Positions 40,370 through 49,411 are shown, counted from the stretch's first letter. The stretch: 64,000 nucleotides of DNA from Mycobacterium sp. SMC-8 (GCF_025263565.1 NZ_CP079867.1:50396-114395); one strand, 5' to 3'. Made by a program: numbers and translations. Notes: generated by a model not told the origin, from the sequence alone.

Positions 40370-42376
40370 TCACTGTGACGGTTTGGCCGGTGCTGCACGG
40401 CGGCTGAGCAGCGTTGCCCCCATGATCGTCTCGACTAGGCCGATCGCGTGGTCTTCGAGCCGTTCTATGTCCTCGGGCGGTCCGGTGCGCAAAACGGAGT
40501 CTAAGTAGTCCTGGGTAACGGCGAAGGCGTTATAGGGCGGCGTTGACAGGGCGGCGTCGCCGGCCCGTGCCTTCGCCGGGTCGAAAGTGGTGTCTGCGTT
40601 TTTTAGCCGTTCCCGGATATCGAGCCATTGTTGCCATTGAGCACGTTGTTGGCGGTAGGTCTGTTGGCGTTGTTCGCGTAGGTGGGGGAGTTGATGTGCC
40701 TCGGCCAGGACGGTGGGGGTGACTGGCCCGGGACCGAGCATTTTGGGAGCTGTCGCTGCAATGAGGCCGTGGATCTGTAGTTGGCGCACCACTTCGTCCC
40801 CGGTGCTTCGGGATACTGCCGCGGCGGCATAAATGTCGTCGCGATAGGTGAGTCCGTGGTGTGCGATGAGTTCGTAGATTCGGCGTAAGTGGTGGCCGAG
40901 GATGTGCCATATGTCGTGGACTGCTTCGATGCGGATGCGCTCGGTGTGGTGCTTGAGGTCGGTGATGAGGTTGTTCTGGCTGGTCAGGGCGTAGTAGTCG
41001 GCTTCTAGGCCCATGTGGCTGCGCACGAGGACGACTGGTGATCCTTGTCGGTCCCGGAGGTCTCTCAGGACGCGCCACACGGCGTCTGGGCTCAGTAGAC
41101 CAGCGCCCAGGGATAAGCTGCGGCCGCCGACTCCGACGACCCAGGTTCCTGTGCTCTTGTCTCCGGCTTTGAGGGCGTGCACGGCGAGAGTTTGCAGGAC
41201 TGCGTGCACTGTCCATCGATAGCGCTGACCGGCATATTCGAGGTCAGCCCATCGGAAGGCGTTGGCCAGCCAGTGACGTAGATCGGGCGGGCCGGTAAAC
41301 CCGCTTTTGTGGGTAGCTGTTGGTGAACTGCCCCCCTGTGTGTACTTCTGCTTGTGCTGCGGGCGTCGGTATTTGAGGGGGTTTGCGATGAGCCAGTCGA
41401 AGGCGCGGTCGATGTCGCGTAGGAGGGCTCGGTCGGCGCCGTGTCCGTATCGCTTGTACGCGGTTCCGAGGCCGTCATGCCAGGGGCCGTCGGGGGCGAC
41501 GAGTTCGCGCAGGGTTGCCGGGGTGTAGCCGCGGTCGAGTGCGGCCACGACGGTGGCGAACCGCGCTTCGCTCGGGCTTTTCCAGTGGGGTCGGTCGGTA
41601 GGGGCGGTATCGGCGTGGGTGGCGAAGGCGGCGATGCTGTCGGGGAGGGGGTCGGTGCGGGTGTAGGCGGGGGTCAGGCGGCGGTGTTCACCTTCGCCTG
41701 TGGTGTAGCCGGGCAGGTGGTCGTGTGGTTCGTCGGGTGGTGACGGGTCGGTGGTGGCAGCCGGTTTGAGCATGCCGAGGAGCTGGTAGAGCCGGGGGAG
41801 CATGTCTGGTGCGGAGCGCTCGATGAAGGCTGCGCGGGCGTGGGTGAGGGTGCCGTCGAGATGGCGGTAACCGCCGCGTTTGGTGAGGGTGCCGGGCAGG
41901 CTGATGCAGCCTTGGGCGGGGTTGAGGGCGGGGGCGATGTCGAGGGTGGGGAGGTGGCCGGCGAGTACGCGCATCAGGGCGGTGATCTCGGGGAGTGAGG
42001 CGGTGGTGCCGATTGCGAGGGGGCAGAGCAGGTGGCGGCCGCCGTCGTCGGTGTAGTCGGTGATGACGCGGGCGCCGCAGCTGGTGAGCCAGGTTTCGGC
42101 GGTGCGCAGGTCGCGTTCAACGCCTGCGGCGTCGCCTCGGCTGGTGTCGAAATCCAGCGCTAAAAGGACCGTCGTTGCGTTTGCTGAGTAGAGGTAGACG
42201 GCCGCTGGCTGGGTGGGCCATTTCGCGGTGAGTTTCGCGGTCTGGGAGAACTTGCCGGTTTCGGGGGTCCATAGCCGCATCTGGTGGCGGCCCGGAGCCG
42301 CAGCTAAAGGTGCCAGACCAGCCCATACATCGGCGGGATGTGCCTCTGCGGCAGGGGTGTGTAGCGCAGCGCTCAT
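40370..42376 (-). CDS. rep: Plasmid replication initiator with primase-like N-terminus
   Basis: The protein has 668 residues from the ATG at 42376. Residues about 65-170 show LLALDFDTSRGDAAGVERDL, then ARVITDYTDDGGRHLLCPL and ISLPGTLTKRGGYRHLDG. This matches the acidic and basic pattern of AEP/Prim-Pol-like primases, with DFD as the candidate metal site and H-D-G later. The C-terminal half has winged-helix-like segments (VSRSTGDEVVRQLQIHGLI) suited to origin binding. No other initiator was found. The start overlaps the stop of a short upstream frame (ATGA), suggesting coupled translation. GTCACTGTGAC overlaps the stop codon. The origin is probably in the 42377-42706 region or the iterons. Confidence 0.7.
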   Translation of the reverse strand: MSAALHTPAAEAHPADVWAGLAPLAAAPGRHQMRLWTPETGKFSQTAKLTAKWPTQPAAVYLYSANATTVLLALDFDTSRGDAAGVERDLRTAETWLTSCGARVITDYTDDGGRHLLCPLAIGTTASLPEITALMRVLAGHLPTLDIAPALNPAQGCISLPGTLTKRGGYRHLDGTLTHARAAFIERSAPDMLPRLYQLLGMLKPAATTDPSPPDEPHDHLPGYTTGEGEHRRLTPAYTRTDPLPDSIAAFATHADTAPTDRPHWKSPSEARFATVVAALDRGYTPATLRELVAPDGPWHDGLGTAYKRYGHGADRALLRDIDRAFDWLIANPLKYRRPQHKQKYTQGGSSPTATHKSGFTGPPDLRHWLANAFRWADLEYAGQRYRWTVHAVLQTLAVHALKAGDKSTGTWVVGVGGRSLSLGAGLLSPDAVWRVLRDLRDRQGSPVVLVRSHMGLEADYYALTSQNNLITDLKHHTERIRIEAVHDIWHILGHHLRRIYELIAHHGLTYRDDIYAAAAVSRSTGDEVVRQLQIHGLIAATAPKMLGPGPVTPTVLAEAHQLPHLREQRQQTYRQQRAQWQQWLDIRERLKNADTTFDPAKARAGDAALSTPPYNAFAVTQDYLDSVLRTGPPEDIERLEDHAIGLVETIMGATLLSRRAAPAKPSQ

Positions 42377-42519
42377 ACTGGCTGCTCATCACCGGCCGCA
42401 GGGCGGTTGAGTAGCTGGCCGGTGGCGCTGAGTTCACGAAGATCACGATTTGCCAACGCAGCCTCGGCCGGGTCTGGCACAAGGTCTGGATATGCGCTAT
42501 CGTGAGACGAGTCCGGCAA
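42373..42519 (-). CDS. Candidate leader peptide coupled to rep
   Basis: The frame has 48 codons from a TTG with GGAAGGGA 6 bp upstream, ending in a TGA that overlaps the rep ATG. A longer version from 42618 would pass through the hairpins upstream. The peptide (PAEAALANRDLRELSATGQL) is hydrophilic and helix-prone. Leader peptides controlling Rep translation are known in other plasmids. Here the claim rests on the ribosome-binding site and stop-start overlap only. Confidence 0.4.
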   Translation of the reverse strand: MPDSSHDSAYPDLVPDPAEAALANRDLRELSATGQLLNRPAAGDEQPV

Positions 42520-42614
42520 GACTAGTCCCTTCCAGGGGGATATGGATATCGGTATCCGAACCGAAGCGGCTAACTTCGGTTGAAACCGGGACAGAGCCCC
42601 TTCGGGGGCTTTTG
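42480..42614 (+). ncRNA. Candidate antisense RNA opposite the rep leader
   Basis: A rho-independent terminator oriented plus lies inside the leader of the minus-strand rep gene, with no plus-strand gene before it that it could serve. Upstream hairpins ACCGAAG-N7-CTTCGGT (42560-42580) and GGATA-tcgg-TATCC (42544-42557) would be structured in such a transcript. The 5' end and promoter are not identified, so the start is a guess. Confidence 0.35.
42595..42614 (+). terminator. Rho-independent terminator, plus orientation
   Basis: AGCCCC-TTCG-GGGGCT followed by TTTG: a stable tetraloop hairpin with a short T-run on the plus strand only. Confidence 0.7.
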
Positions 42615-42706
42615 TCATTTCCGGTGGTTTACCGCGATCCAGTATTTAGATGTTCGTGTGGACAGCCCCTAGTTGTCAGGCACGACCCCTGTCAGGGCTG
42701 GTGTGG

Positions 42707-42994
42707 TTACATCGCCAGCGGCAAGCCCTCCTCGCGTCGTCGGCCATGGATGCGCCGGAGATCTGGATTCTCCAGGGCGCGACCCAAGATCTGGGCGACG
42801 TCTTCGCCGTCGAGTTCGCGCATAAGTTCGGGGTGGCCGACGATGGCGGCCAGCAGGTCGGCAACCCATTGGGACATGGGTATGCCGTCGACACCGTACT
42901 GGCCGCTGTTGGCGGCCACCTTGTCGTAGACAACCCGATCGACGCGGGGTCCGAGTTGCGCTCGGTCGCCCTTGTGTGTGCTGCGAATCGCCAT
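42707..42994 (-). CDS. Small plasmid protein upstream of rep
   Basis: The protein has 95 residues. HKGDRAQLGPRVDRVVYDKV with SQWVADLLAAIVGHPELM reads like a family of small proteins frequent on mycobacterial plasmids, perhaps a truncated RHH-type regulator. It ends about 330 bp before rep; that gap carries the hairpins and terminator. It is divergent from the ESX locus across a 140-bp spacer with the palindrome GCTAAC-t-GTTAGC. Confidence 0.6.
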   Translation of the reverse strand: MAIRSTHKGDRAQLGPRVDRVVYDKVAANSGQYGVDGIPMSQWVADLLAAIVGHPELMRELDGEDVAQILGRALENPDLRRIHGRRREEGLPLAM

Positions 42995-43134
42995 AACCTC
43001 AGACTCTTTCAGACCGGAGCGGTGCTAACTGTTAGCGACACGCGGAAAGGGTTGCGCTTACTCAGACGTACCGTACACAATGAGTCAGTACGTGAACAGT
43101 TCTATACATTCATGTGTGACAGGAAGGTGCCCAG
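42995..43134. promoter_or_regulatory. Divergent promoter region at the head of the ESX locus
   Basis: Perfect dyad GCTAAC-t-GTTAGC at 43024-43036, then TTCTATACATTCATGTGTGAC (43100-43120) with TTCATGTGT at 43109-43117, a motif also found upstream of the PE gene. A GGAAGG ribosome-binding site precedes the ATG at 43135. Confidence 0.5.
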
Positions 43135-43461
43135 ATGGCCAGCAGCGGCGGCGAATCAATCGCCCTCGACACCGACGCACAAGCACAACTCGCAGCGCAG
43201 TGGGAGGAGTACGCAGACGCGGTGGAGGCCAGCGGCCAGCCACCTGTGCAGCCCGAGGCGCTGCGCGAACAACTCGGGGCGATCTACGAACCTTTTGTGC
43301 AGGCCAAGGCCGGCGAGAATCTGGCCCGTCAGCAGGCATACCAGCGGGTGGCCGCCGAAGCGCGCGCACACGCGGCCAAACTGCGCAACCATAGGGTGGG
43401 CTTCGAACAGCACGATGACGATGTGGCTCGACAGATCTCGGCGATCACCGGCAACGGCTAG
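43135..43461 (+). CDS. ESX-associated small helical protein
   Basis: The protein has 108 residues and is entirely helical (AQLAAQWEEYADAVEASGQP, NLARQQAYQRVAAEARAHAA), similar in size and build to WXG100/Esp-type ESX substrates, but without a WxG turn or a YxxxD/E tail. It is the first gene of the plus-strand ESX block. It may be a substrate or chaperone-bound partner of the next, larger protein. The exact family was not recognised. Confidence 0.55.
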   Translation: MASSGGESIALDTDAQAQLAAQWEEYADAVEASGQPPVQPEALREQLGAIYEPFVQAKAGENLARQQAYQRVAAEARAHAAKLRNHRVGFEQHDDDVARQISAITGNG

Positions 43462-43518
43462 CTCCACGAAGTTAGGGGTGGCGGCGGTGCGCGCGGATAG
43501 CGGAGCGGGGGAGCGATA

Positions 43519-45264
43519 GTGGCGAAGGTGGCTGTTGATCCTGGTGCGCTGACCTCGCATGGTCGAGCGCTGGCCGATCACGCGCCGGGCGCACAGTGTT
43601 CGCAATGCCAACCGGCTGCCTCCGATACCGTCTCGACGGCGGTGGCGGCATCGTTCACCGCATGGTCGAGCGGGCTGGACATGCTGATCAGTCAGGCAGC
43701 CTTACAGCGCGCCAATGGCGGTCTCGCAGTCGACCTCACCGGCGCGGCGCTGGAGCAGGGCGATCAGGAAGCCGCCGCGCACATCGCCAGCGGCGGCACG
43801 ACCTCTGCTCCGAGCGCAGCGCCACCCCTGCCCCGCGGGAACGTAGAGGCACCGTCGTTGCCCGTGGCACCACCGGTGCCAGCGGTGCCTGAACCGAGCA
43901 CTGGCGAAGTCTGGGCCCGCACAATCCATGGCGGGGCCGGCGCTGAGCCGCTGCGGACGTTGGCGCAGCAGCTGCGCACGACAGCACAGAAGCTCGCCGC
44001 CGTTGCCGGGGACACCGAGCGGGCCGGCGCAGGCGTCGACTCCGCGTGGGATGACGGTGATCAGCCCGCCGGAGACAACATTCGGCGCCACGCGCAGTGG
44101 CTCAACAGCGCGGCGGACTACGCCCGACAACTCGCAGCATCAGCTGAGGCGGCGAGCACCACGGTGGAGACGGCTCGAAACGAGACACCGACTCCGGAAA
44201 CGTTCACAGCGCTCACCGCGCAGTACCGCAAGGCGCAGCAGACGTATGCCTCCAGCGGTGGGACTGTGACCGAACCGTTGATGACCGCGACGACAAAACT
44301 CCAAGAGGCGAAAGCCCAAGCGCTGGCGGCTCAGACGCAGTATGCGGCCGCAGCCAACATCGACAGCACGACAGCACCCGCCCCACCCCCGGCACCACCA
44401 CCCATCGTCGGTGGCGGACCGTCGACCGGTGACCAGTCCGACAAACCTGCTGAGACCACAGCTGGACAAAAGCGGGAGGTTGCAGACAAAGACAGCGAGG
44501 GAGACGGGGCCGACACCGAGGAGGACGCAGAGCTGGCCGCTGACTCCGCAGAGCAGCCGCCCCTGGACTCCAGCACCGGCACCGACGAGCCGGGTCCACC
44601 CCCGGCCGAAGCGAAGCCCCCAGCCGATCCGTTGACCGCCGCAGTCGATCCTGCCGCGAATACCGCCGGCGAGGTAATGGGCACGATCCTGGGCACGGTC
44701 GGCCAGTCCGCTGGAGCGGCATCGGGTTTGATGCCTGGCAGCGGTGGCGGCGGGCTTCCGATGTCAGCGCTGTCGGGACTGTCCTCGATCCCGGGCCTGG
44801 GTGGAGCGCCCTCGATGAGCCCGCCCGAACTTGGCGCTGAGGACGACGATTTCGATTTCGAAGATTCCTTCGGCACCACTCCGGCGAGCTCCGGTGGCGG
44901 CGGTGGGGGTGGCGGCGGTGGCCTGCCTGCTGCGCCGTCGGTGTCATCGCCTGCTGCGGCGACTCCTGGTATTGGTGTGATACCACCAGTCCCACCGGCT
45001 GCGAGCGCGGGCTCTGCGGGCGGGGCGGGTGCACGTATGCCGATGGGCGGGATGATGCCGCCGATGATGGGCGGCTTGGGCGGTGGCCAGACCGGCGAGC
45101 GAGATAAGGACCTCCATCCGGATCGGCGGGTGGTACATCGGCACGCGGCCAATACCGAGGCAGTGTTCGGTGAGTTGGAGCAGTTGAGGAAGCGTCCAAG
45201 CCGCCGGAGGGCGGCTGCGACTCAGGAGGGAAGTACCGGTGACGACACCCACGACGACCACTAA
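43519..45264 (+). CDS. Large Esp-type ESX substrate candidate (EspA/EspE-like build)
   Basis: The protein has 581 residues from a GTG with GGGGAG upstream. The N-terminal 90 residues resemble an EspC/DUF2580-like helical pair (VDPGALTSHGRALADHAPGA). Residues about 130-280 form a second helical bundle with SAWDDGDQPAGDNIRRHAQW, which includes a WxxG turn like that of PPE/WXG proteins. Then come long Pro/Gly/acidic low-complexity segments with Gly-rich repeats and a basic C-terminus (HRHAANTEAVFGELEQLRKR). This layout (helical secretion domain plus disordered tail) is typical of secreted Esp proteins. It overlaps the next gene by 26 bp. Confidence 0.65.
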   Translation: MAKVAVDPGALTSHGRALADHAPGAQCSQCQPAASDTVSTAVAASFTAWSSGLDMLISQAALQRANGGLAVDLTGAALEQGDQEAAAHIASGGTTSAPSAAPPLPRGNVEAPSLPVAPPVPAVPEPSTGEVWARTIHGGAGAEPLRTLAQQLRTTAQKLAAVAGDTERAGAGVDSAWDDGDQPAGDNIRRHAQWLNSAADYARQLAASAEAASTTVETARNETPTPETFTALTAQYRKAQQTYASSGGTVTEPLMTATTKLQEAKAQALAAQTQYAAAANIDSTTAPAPPPAPPPIVGGGPSTGDQSDKPAETTAGQKREVADKDSEGDGADTEEDAELAADSAEQPPLDSSTGTDEPGPPPAEAKPPADPLTAAVDPAANTAGEVMGTILGTVGQSAGAASGLMPGSGGGGLPMSALSGLSSIPGLGGAPSMSPPELGAEDDDFDFEDSFGTTPASSGGGGGGGGGGLPAAPSVSSPAAATPGIGVIPPVPPAASAGSAGGAGARMPMGGMMPPMMGGLGGGQTGERDKDLHPDRRVVHRHAANTEAVFGELEQLRKRPSRRRAAATQEGSTGDDTHDDH

Positions 45265-45631
45265 CCCAGCGGCAGCGGCGGCGCTACAAGCCAACGATGC
45301 GATGTTGGGACTGATCTATGACTGGATTGAGGAAGCCGAAGAATTTCTGTCCAGTGGGGACGATGACGACGACGTGATCGTGGTGCACGATTCCCGCGGC
45401 CGGTTGATTGACCTCGACGTGCGTGAAGGTCTTCAACGTGAACTCACCGTGGATGAACTCAACGATCAGATCAACGCGGCCTTAGGCGACAACGCAGAAC
45501 GCGCCCGCAAGGGAATCGATGCCATCTCCGACCGCCTGTTTCAGCGCTGCGCCGAGCTGATCCCGGAGGAGCTTCGCAAACATCCTGTCGCTGACCAGCT
45601 TTCAGCGGCCATGCAGGGACAGAGGGGGTAA
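45239..45631 (+). CDS. YbaB/EspL-like protein
   Basis: The protein has 130 residues from a GTG with GGAAG upstream. The strand-helix order (VIVVHDSRGRLIDLDVREGL, QRELTVDELNDQINAALGDN, AERARKGIDAISDRLFQRC) parallels EspL/YbaB-like proteins of ESX-1 loci, which act in the cytosol and stabilise other Esp proteins. YDWIE near residue 26 fits YxxxE, but in this fold it is probably coincidental. It sits between two candidate substrates. Confidence 0.65.
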   Translation: MTTPTTTTNPAAAAALQANDAMLGLIYDWIEEAEEFLSSGDDDDDVIVVHDSRGRLIDLDVREGLQRELTVDELNDQINAALGDNAERARKGIDAISDRLFQRCAELIPEELRKHPVADQLSAAMQGQRG

Positions 45632-45636
45632 CGAAT

Positions 45637-46002
45637 ATGCCAGCAGTAGCACCGTCGGGTGGCTCGGGAGATCTCATCAAGGTCGATCCGATTGCTCTGC
45701 CTGCCTCTGGGGCGACGACCGGCGCGGAGGCGGCGACAGTCGCTGCCCGTGGGGCAGCCGGGGCGGCAGAAGGTGTCGGGTGTCTGGCCAGCGGGGCGGC
45801 ACAACCCGATGGGGTTTCGCTGGCGATCAATGCGATTACCAGCACGTGGCCTGCTCAGCGTGCGTCATTTCTGGCTGATATGAGCCGGGCGGCAAGTACG
45901 GTTGCCTCCGGCGATGTCGGCAGCGCAGCGCAGCTGCAAGCGCAGGATGCCGAGAACGCGGCAGAGATAACGGCTGTCGCGCCGACGACGATCAGCGTGT
46001 AG
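45637..46002 (+). CDS. EspC/DUF2580-like small ESX protein
   Basis: The protein has 121 residues, starting 5 bp after the previous stop. It is an Ala/Gly/Ser-rich helical protein (GAEAATVAARGAAGAAEGVG, SLAINAITSTWPAQRASFLA). The end of the second helix (NAAEITAVAPTTI) resembles small EspC/PE-like substrates. A W-P replaces the WxG turn. No signal peptide. Probably a substrate or partner of the neighbouring Esp-like proteins. Confidence 0.5.
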   Translation: MPAVAPSGGSGDLIKVDPIALPASGATTGAEAATVAARGAAGAAEGVGCLASGAAQPDGVSLAINAITSTWPAQRASFLADMSRAASTVASGDVGSAAQLQAQDAENAAEITAVAPTTISV

Positions 46003-46051
46003 ACCAACGCGACGGCCGCAACCGAGTCGAAAAGATGATAGCCGGGTAGAC

Positions 46052-46066
46052 CCTATCGTTGGTAGG
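46052..46066. promoter_or_regulatory. MazEF-operator-like site in the ESX locus
   Basis: CCTATCGTTGGTAGG matches the core CCTACCGTTGGTAGG of the toxin-antitoxin operator (39704-39718) at 14 of 15 positions. It lies 46 bp before the ATG at 46112. Confidence 0.45.
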
Positions 46067-46111
46067 CTGTAGACAACCGTTATCGGGATCGCCGCAGGGA
46101 GGCGCAACACC

Positions 46112-46747
46112 ATGAACCACCCAGTGATGCACGACGTGGGCAACACTCAGCAGTACAGCGCTGCCCCGCATCCTCCGGCGCCCGGCCACTACGGTGCGCT
46201 GCCAGCAGCACCTCCTCCTGGTGCACCCGGACAGCCCCCCTCGCCTGCACGACGACGGTGGGTGATGCCGGCCGTGGTAGGCGGCACAGCAGTGGTCGCG
46301 CTGATTGCTGGCGTGACTCTGGGCGCTGCCTTCGGTGGCGGCGGTGCAAGTGACTCCGGGAACAGCGAAGGACCGGGAGCGACCCTGAGCCCCACCACCG
46401 GCGTGGCCGGCGGTGGGGCGCCATCGCCCGCTGAGATACACGCTCAAGACGTATCCCTGTGCACCAGCTACGCCATCATCAACACGGCGATTCCTACCCC
46501 GGACACAACCGGTTCGGATCTGCTTCCTGCGGTTGCTGCATTGCAGAACGCCCTGGCAGAAAACCCCTACGCTAGTCCACCGGTACGAGCTGCGGTCACT
46601 GATATGACCTCCGTGTACGAAGCGCGGATCGCCGCGCATGGAAAGGTCCGAGCGCGAGGGCTAGCAGAACCGCCCCCATACACAGTGGAGGCGCATAAAG
46701 CGGCGTCGGCTGAGGTGTGGGCTGTGTGCGGGCTGGACGAAGAGTAG
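46112..46747 (+). CDS. Membrane-anchored extracytoplasmic protein
   Basis: The protein has 211 residues. A Pro-rich cytosolic N-terminus (about 50 residues) is followed by one membrane helix (RWVMPAVVGGTAVVALIAGV). A Ser/Gly linker then leads to an extracytoplasmic helical domain with two Cys (SLCTSYAIINTAIPTPDTT and VWAVCGLDEE) that may pair. Similar small anchored proteins are common in mycobacterial ESX and mce-type loci. Function unknown; it could support the wall-side part of the system. Confidence 0.6.
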   Translation: MNHPVMHDVGNTQQYSAAPHPPAPGHYGALPAAPPPGAPGQPPSPARRRWVMPAVVGGTAVVALIAGVTLGAAFGGGGASDSGNSEGPGATLSPTTGVAGGGAPSPAEIHAQDVSLCTSYAIINTAIPTPDTTGSDLLPAVAALQNALAENPYASPPVRAAVTDMTSVYEARIAAHGKVRARGLAEPPPYTVEAHKAASAEVWAVCGLDEE

Positions 46748-46762
46748 ACCGGGGGTATCTAC

Positions 46763-49174
46763 ATGGCGGCGGTAATCGGTAATGCAGGGGATGTACAGCG
46801 ACCGTCAGGACGTGCGTCCTCACTGACCGTGCTGCCGTACTGGCCGTCCATCAGCGAGACAGATTTGCAATCGCTTGCCGATGACGAAAGGGCCATGGCG
46901 ACATCGGTATCCGGCTACGCCGATACGGTGCAAACTGAAATGACTAAGGGTTCGAGCCTGCTAGTTGGTCAAGGAGGCGAAGCCCGAGTCGGGTTGATGC
47001 GCAAAATGGTCAATCACGCCGATGGAGGCGCCAAGCATTTCAAATCGACTGCGACAGCGGCTGATTCATTTCGTGCGATCGTTTCCGGGTTGAAAACTGA
47101 CCTCAGCCGCGTCGCCGACGCGGCCGCTGAGGCATGGGACACCGCCCAATCCAGCGGTGGCACATCCGCTGCCGTGTCGGCCATGGCCCCGTTCAAAGCC
47201 GAAGCCGCCAGCCTCTACAGCACCGCACTCGAAGACATCGCCGCCACCCCAGCTGTATTCCCTATCCCCGAAGCGCCAGTCGGCGAAACACCGGGTACAG
47301 GCAACACGACCCAGCCTGTCAGCAATACCGAAGGGAAGGATGAGGAGCGTCCGATCGGAGAGAAACCGGGGGAAGAGACAGCATCCACCAGCGGCGACAA
47401 AGACACTACTGGCGACGACATCGACGCTTTAGACGCCGAGCGTCCGGTTGAGGCCGTCGACGGCCTTGCGACCGGCGATTCGCCCGCCAAGGATGCCCTT
47501 CGCCCAGAAGGGGATATACCAGGCACGATCGGAACCGATCAGGGATTTGCACCCGTTGGGGGGATACCCGCGACGGGCTTGCCGATGGGGGGCGGTTCAG
47601 CCGGCGGGGGTATGCCGTCGGCGGGTTCGGCGATGGGCGGTTTGCGTCCACCGCAGATGCCCGCCGGGCTTAGCAATCCGTTGGGCAGCGGGGGCAAGTC
47701 GCTGTCGGATGCATTTACTTCGCCTGCGTCGGCGGCGGATTCGCTGGGTAGTAGTGGATCGTTGACGAGTGCGGCGTCGAGCTTCAACTCCGGGTTGGCG
47801 TCGGGTATTGGTTCCTCGGGTGCGGTGTCACCGCCTCCGTTGGAGAGGTTCATGGCCCAGCATCCGGGTGCAGCGCCTGCGGTGGCGGCTCCTGCACCGA
47901 GTCCGGGGCAACCGTCGGTGGCGGCTGCCGGTGGCAGTTCTCCAGGCCCTGCTGCGGGGCCGATGGTCGGTGGTGGCGGCGGTATGCCGATGATGGCGCA
48001 TCCTCCCGCGGCTGGTTCTGGTGGTGGACCGTTGGCTCCGTTCGTTCCCCCCGGTGGTGGGTCGGCGGCTGGCCCGGCCACTGCGGGACCAACAGCTCCC
48101 GCGTCGGCGGCGGCCGCGCCAGCGCCTGCTGCCCCATCAGGTCAGCAGGGCGGCGCTGCTCCGGTGATGGCCGGCACGTCGGGTGCGGCGACAGCGGCCA
48201 GCATGCCTGAGCCTGAGGTGAGTGCGGACTTGCTGTTGGCGCGTCAGGTAATCGACGGGTTGGTTCGAGGTACGGATGCCGCGTGGAACACGATCGATGC
48301 CGGATTTGTGAATTGGGCTGTGGCCGTGATTCGTACGCATCTAGGTCCGCAGCTTGTCATTGGCTCTAGCGCTGGTGGCGGGGTTTATGTTCCTGCTTCG
48401 GTGTTTGTTCCGACCACGGCACGGCTGGCGACTATTGATCCGGCGTTGCCGTGGAGCTGGGCGTCGGGCTTTTTGGGTTGGCGTCGGCCGGCCGATTTGC
48501 TCACCGCGCATGCGGATGCATTGTCCGACAGAGTATCTGGGGTTGTGCGCAGCGCGTTGGTGACCACTGCTGAGGGCCCACGCCCGTCGGGATGGTCGGA
48601 TTTCGAGACGGTGACGATGCGGTCGATTCTGCATTCGCCGGGGTCTGCGCCCGTGCCTGATGGTGCCCATCAGCATCGGTTGGCGACGATTGATCCGGCG
48701 CTGGCGCAACAGATTGCGTCGGTCGGTACGGGTCCGGCGTCGATCTCGGTGGCTGCGGTGATCACCCGGAGTGTGGTGGAGTCGGCGGTGGCCACGGCGG
48801 GTGCGGTCGGTCCGGATGGTCCGGTGCGTGGCGCGGATGGACCGATTCATGTTGCCGAGGCGGCCGACCTGGCGTTCTTGAATCAACTCAGCCAGGGCGC
48901 GGCCGTGGACTGGGATTCTTACGATGCCGAGGTCGCTCAGCGTCACGACAGCAATGCCACCAGTCCGCATATGAACGGTCCGCTGGATCTCGATTCTTCG
49001 GCAGATTCGCTACGGCAGCGTCTTCTGTATATGGCGTTCTACCGGACAGCGCTGATCGCGGAGCTCATTCGTTTCTGGCGACAACCGGCGTCGCCGGCGT
49101 TGGCCGACATCGTGTACTGCGCGGTAGCAGCGGGGTTCAAGCCCGTCGTTACCTCAACGTTGAACTCAATGTAG
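46763..49174 (+). CDS. Large EspK/EspB-like ESX-associated protein (DUF5631/DUF5632-like)
   Basis: The protein has 803 residues. The N-terminal 180 residues are a helical domain like PPE/EspB secretion domains (DDERAMATSVSGYADTVQTE, VADAAAEAWDTAQSSGGTSA). Residues about 190-480 are a long Pro/Gly/Ala/Ser linker with GGGMP-type repeats. The C-terminal 300 residues form a folded domain (LLLARQVIDGLVRGTDAAWN, LPWSWASGFLGWRRPADLLT, ATIDPALAQQIASVGTG) of the DUF5631/DUF5632 kind found in mycobacterial ESX proteins. It may be a chaperone-like EspK relative or a secreted substrate. Confidence 0.6.
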   Translation: MAAVIGNAGDVQRPSGRASSLTVLPYWPSISETDLQSLADDERAMATSVSGYADTVQTEMTKGSSLLVGQGGEARVGLMRKMVNHADGGAKHFKSTATAADSFRAIVSGLKTDLSRVADAAAEAWDTAQSSGGTSAAVSAMAPFKAEAASLYSTALEDIAATPAVFPIPEAPVGETPGTGNTTQPVSNTEGKDEERPIGEKPGEETASTSGDKDTTGDDIDALDAERPVEAVDGLATGDSPAKDALRPEGDIPGTIGTDQGFAPVGGIPATGLPMGGGSAGGGMPSAGSAMGGLRPPQMPAGLSNPLGSGGKSLSDAFTSPASAADSLGSSGSLTSAASSFNSGLASGIGSSGAVSPPPLERFMAQHPGAAPAVAAPAPSPGQPSVAAAGGSSPGPAAGPMVGGGGGMPMMAHPPAAGSGGGPLAPFVPPGGGSAAGPATAGPTAPASAAAAPAPAAPSGQQGGAAPVMAGTSGAATAASMPEPEVSADLLLARQVIDGLVRGTDAAWNTIDAGFVNWAVAVIRTHLGPQLVIGSSAGGGVYVPASVFVPTTARLATIDPALPWSWASGFLGWRRPADLLTAHADALSDRVSGVVRSALVTTAEGPRPSGWSDFETVTMRSILHSPGSAPVPDGAHQHRLATIDPALAQQIASVGTGPASISVAAVITRSVVESAVATAGAVGPDGPVRGADGPIHVAEAADLAFLNQLSQGAAVDWDSYDAEVAQRHDSNATSPHMNGPLDLDSSADSLRQRLLYMAFYRTALIAELIRFWRQPASPALADIVYCAVAAGFKPVVTSTLNSM

Positions 49175-49411
49175 CTGTCGTGTGGGCCTTGATTCGTGAC
49201 GTGCCAGATTCTCGGGTCCGCCCGAAGTGGCCGTTGTTGCCGGCCTCACTGTCGGGGGCGCATGAGGGGGTTGGGCGTGGGGTGGTCAAGGCTTACCCTG
49301 GCGCACGCTGTCACACAGTTTTGATCACTGATTGTTCACGTGATTAGTCAATATGTGTAATATGTCTATCAGTGCGTGAGTGGCGTAGCGGCGTTGGCTG
49401 GAAGGGGACCG
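49175..49411. promoter_or_regulatory. AT-rich internal promoter region of the ESX locus
   Basis: No gene. An AT-rich patch 49319-49375 contains TGTTCACGTGATTAGTCA and CAATATGTGTAATATG (49349-49364), sharing the ATGTGT element seen at other ESX promoters. It probably starts the transcript for the hydrolase and eccB genes. Confidence 0.45.
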
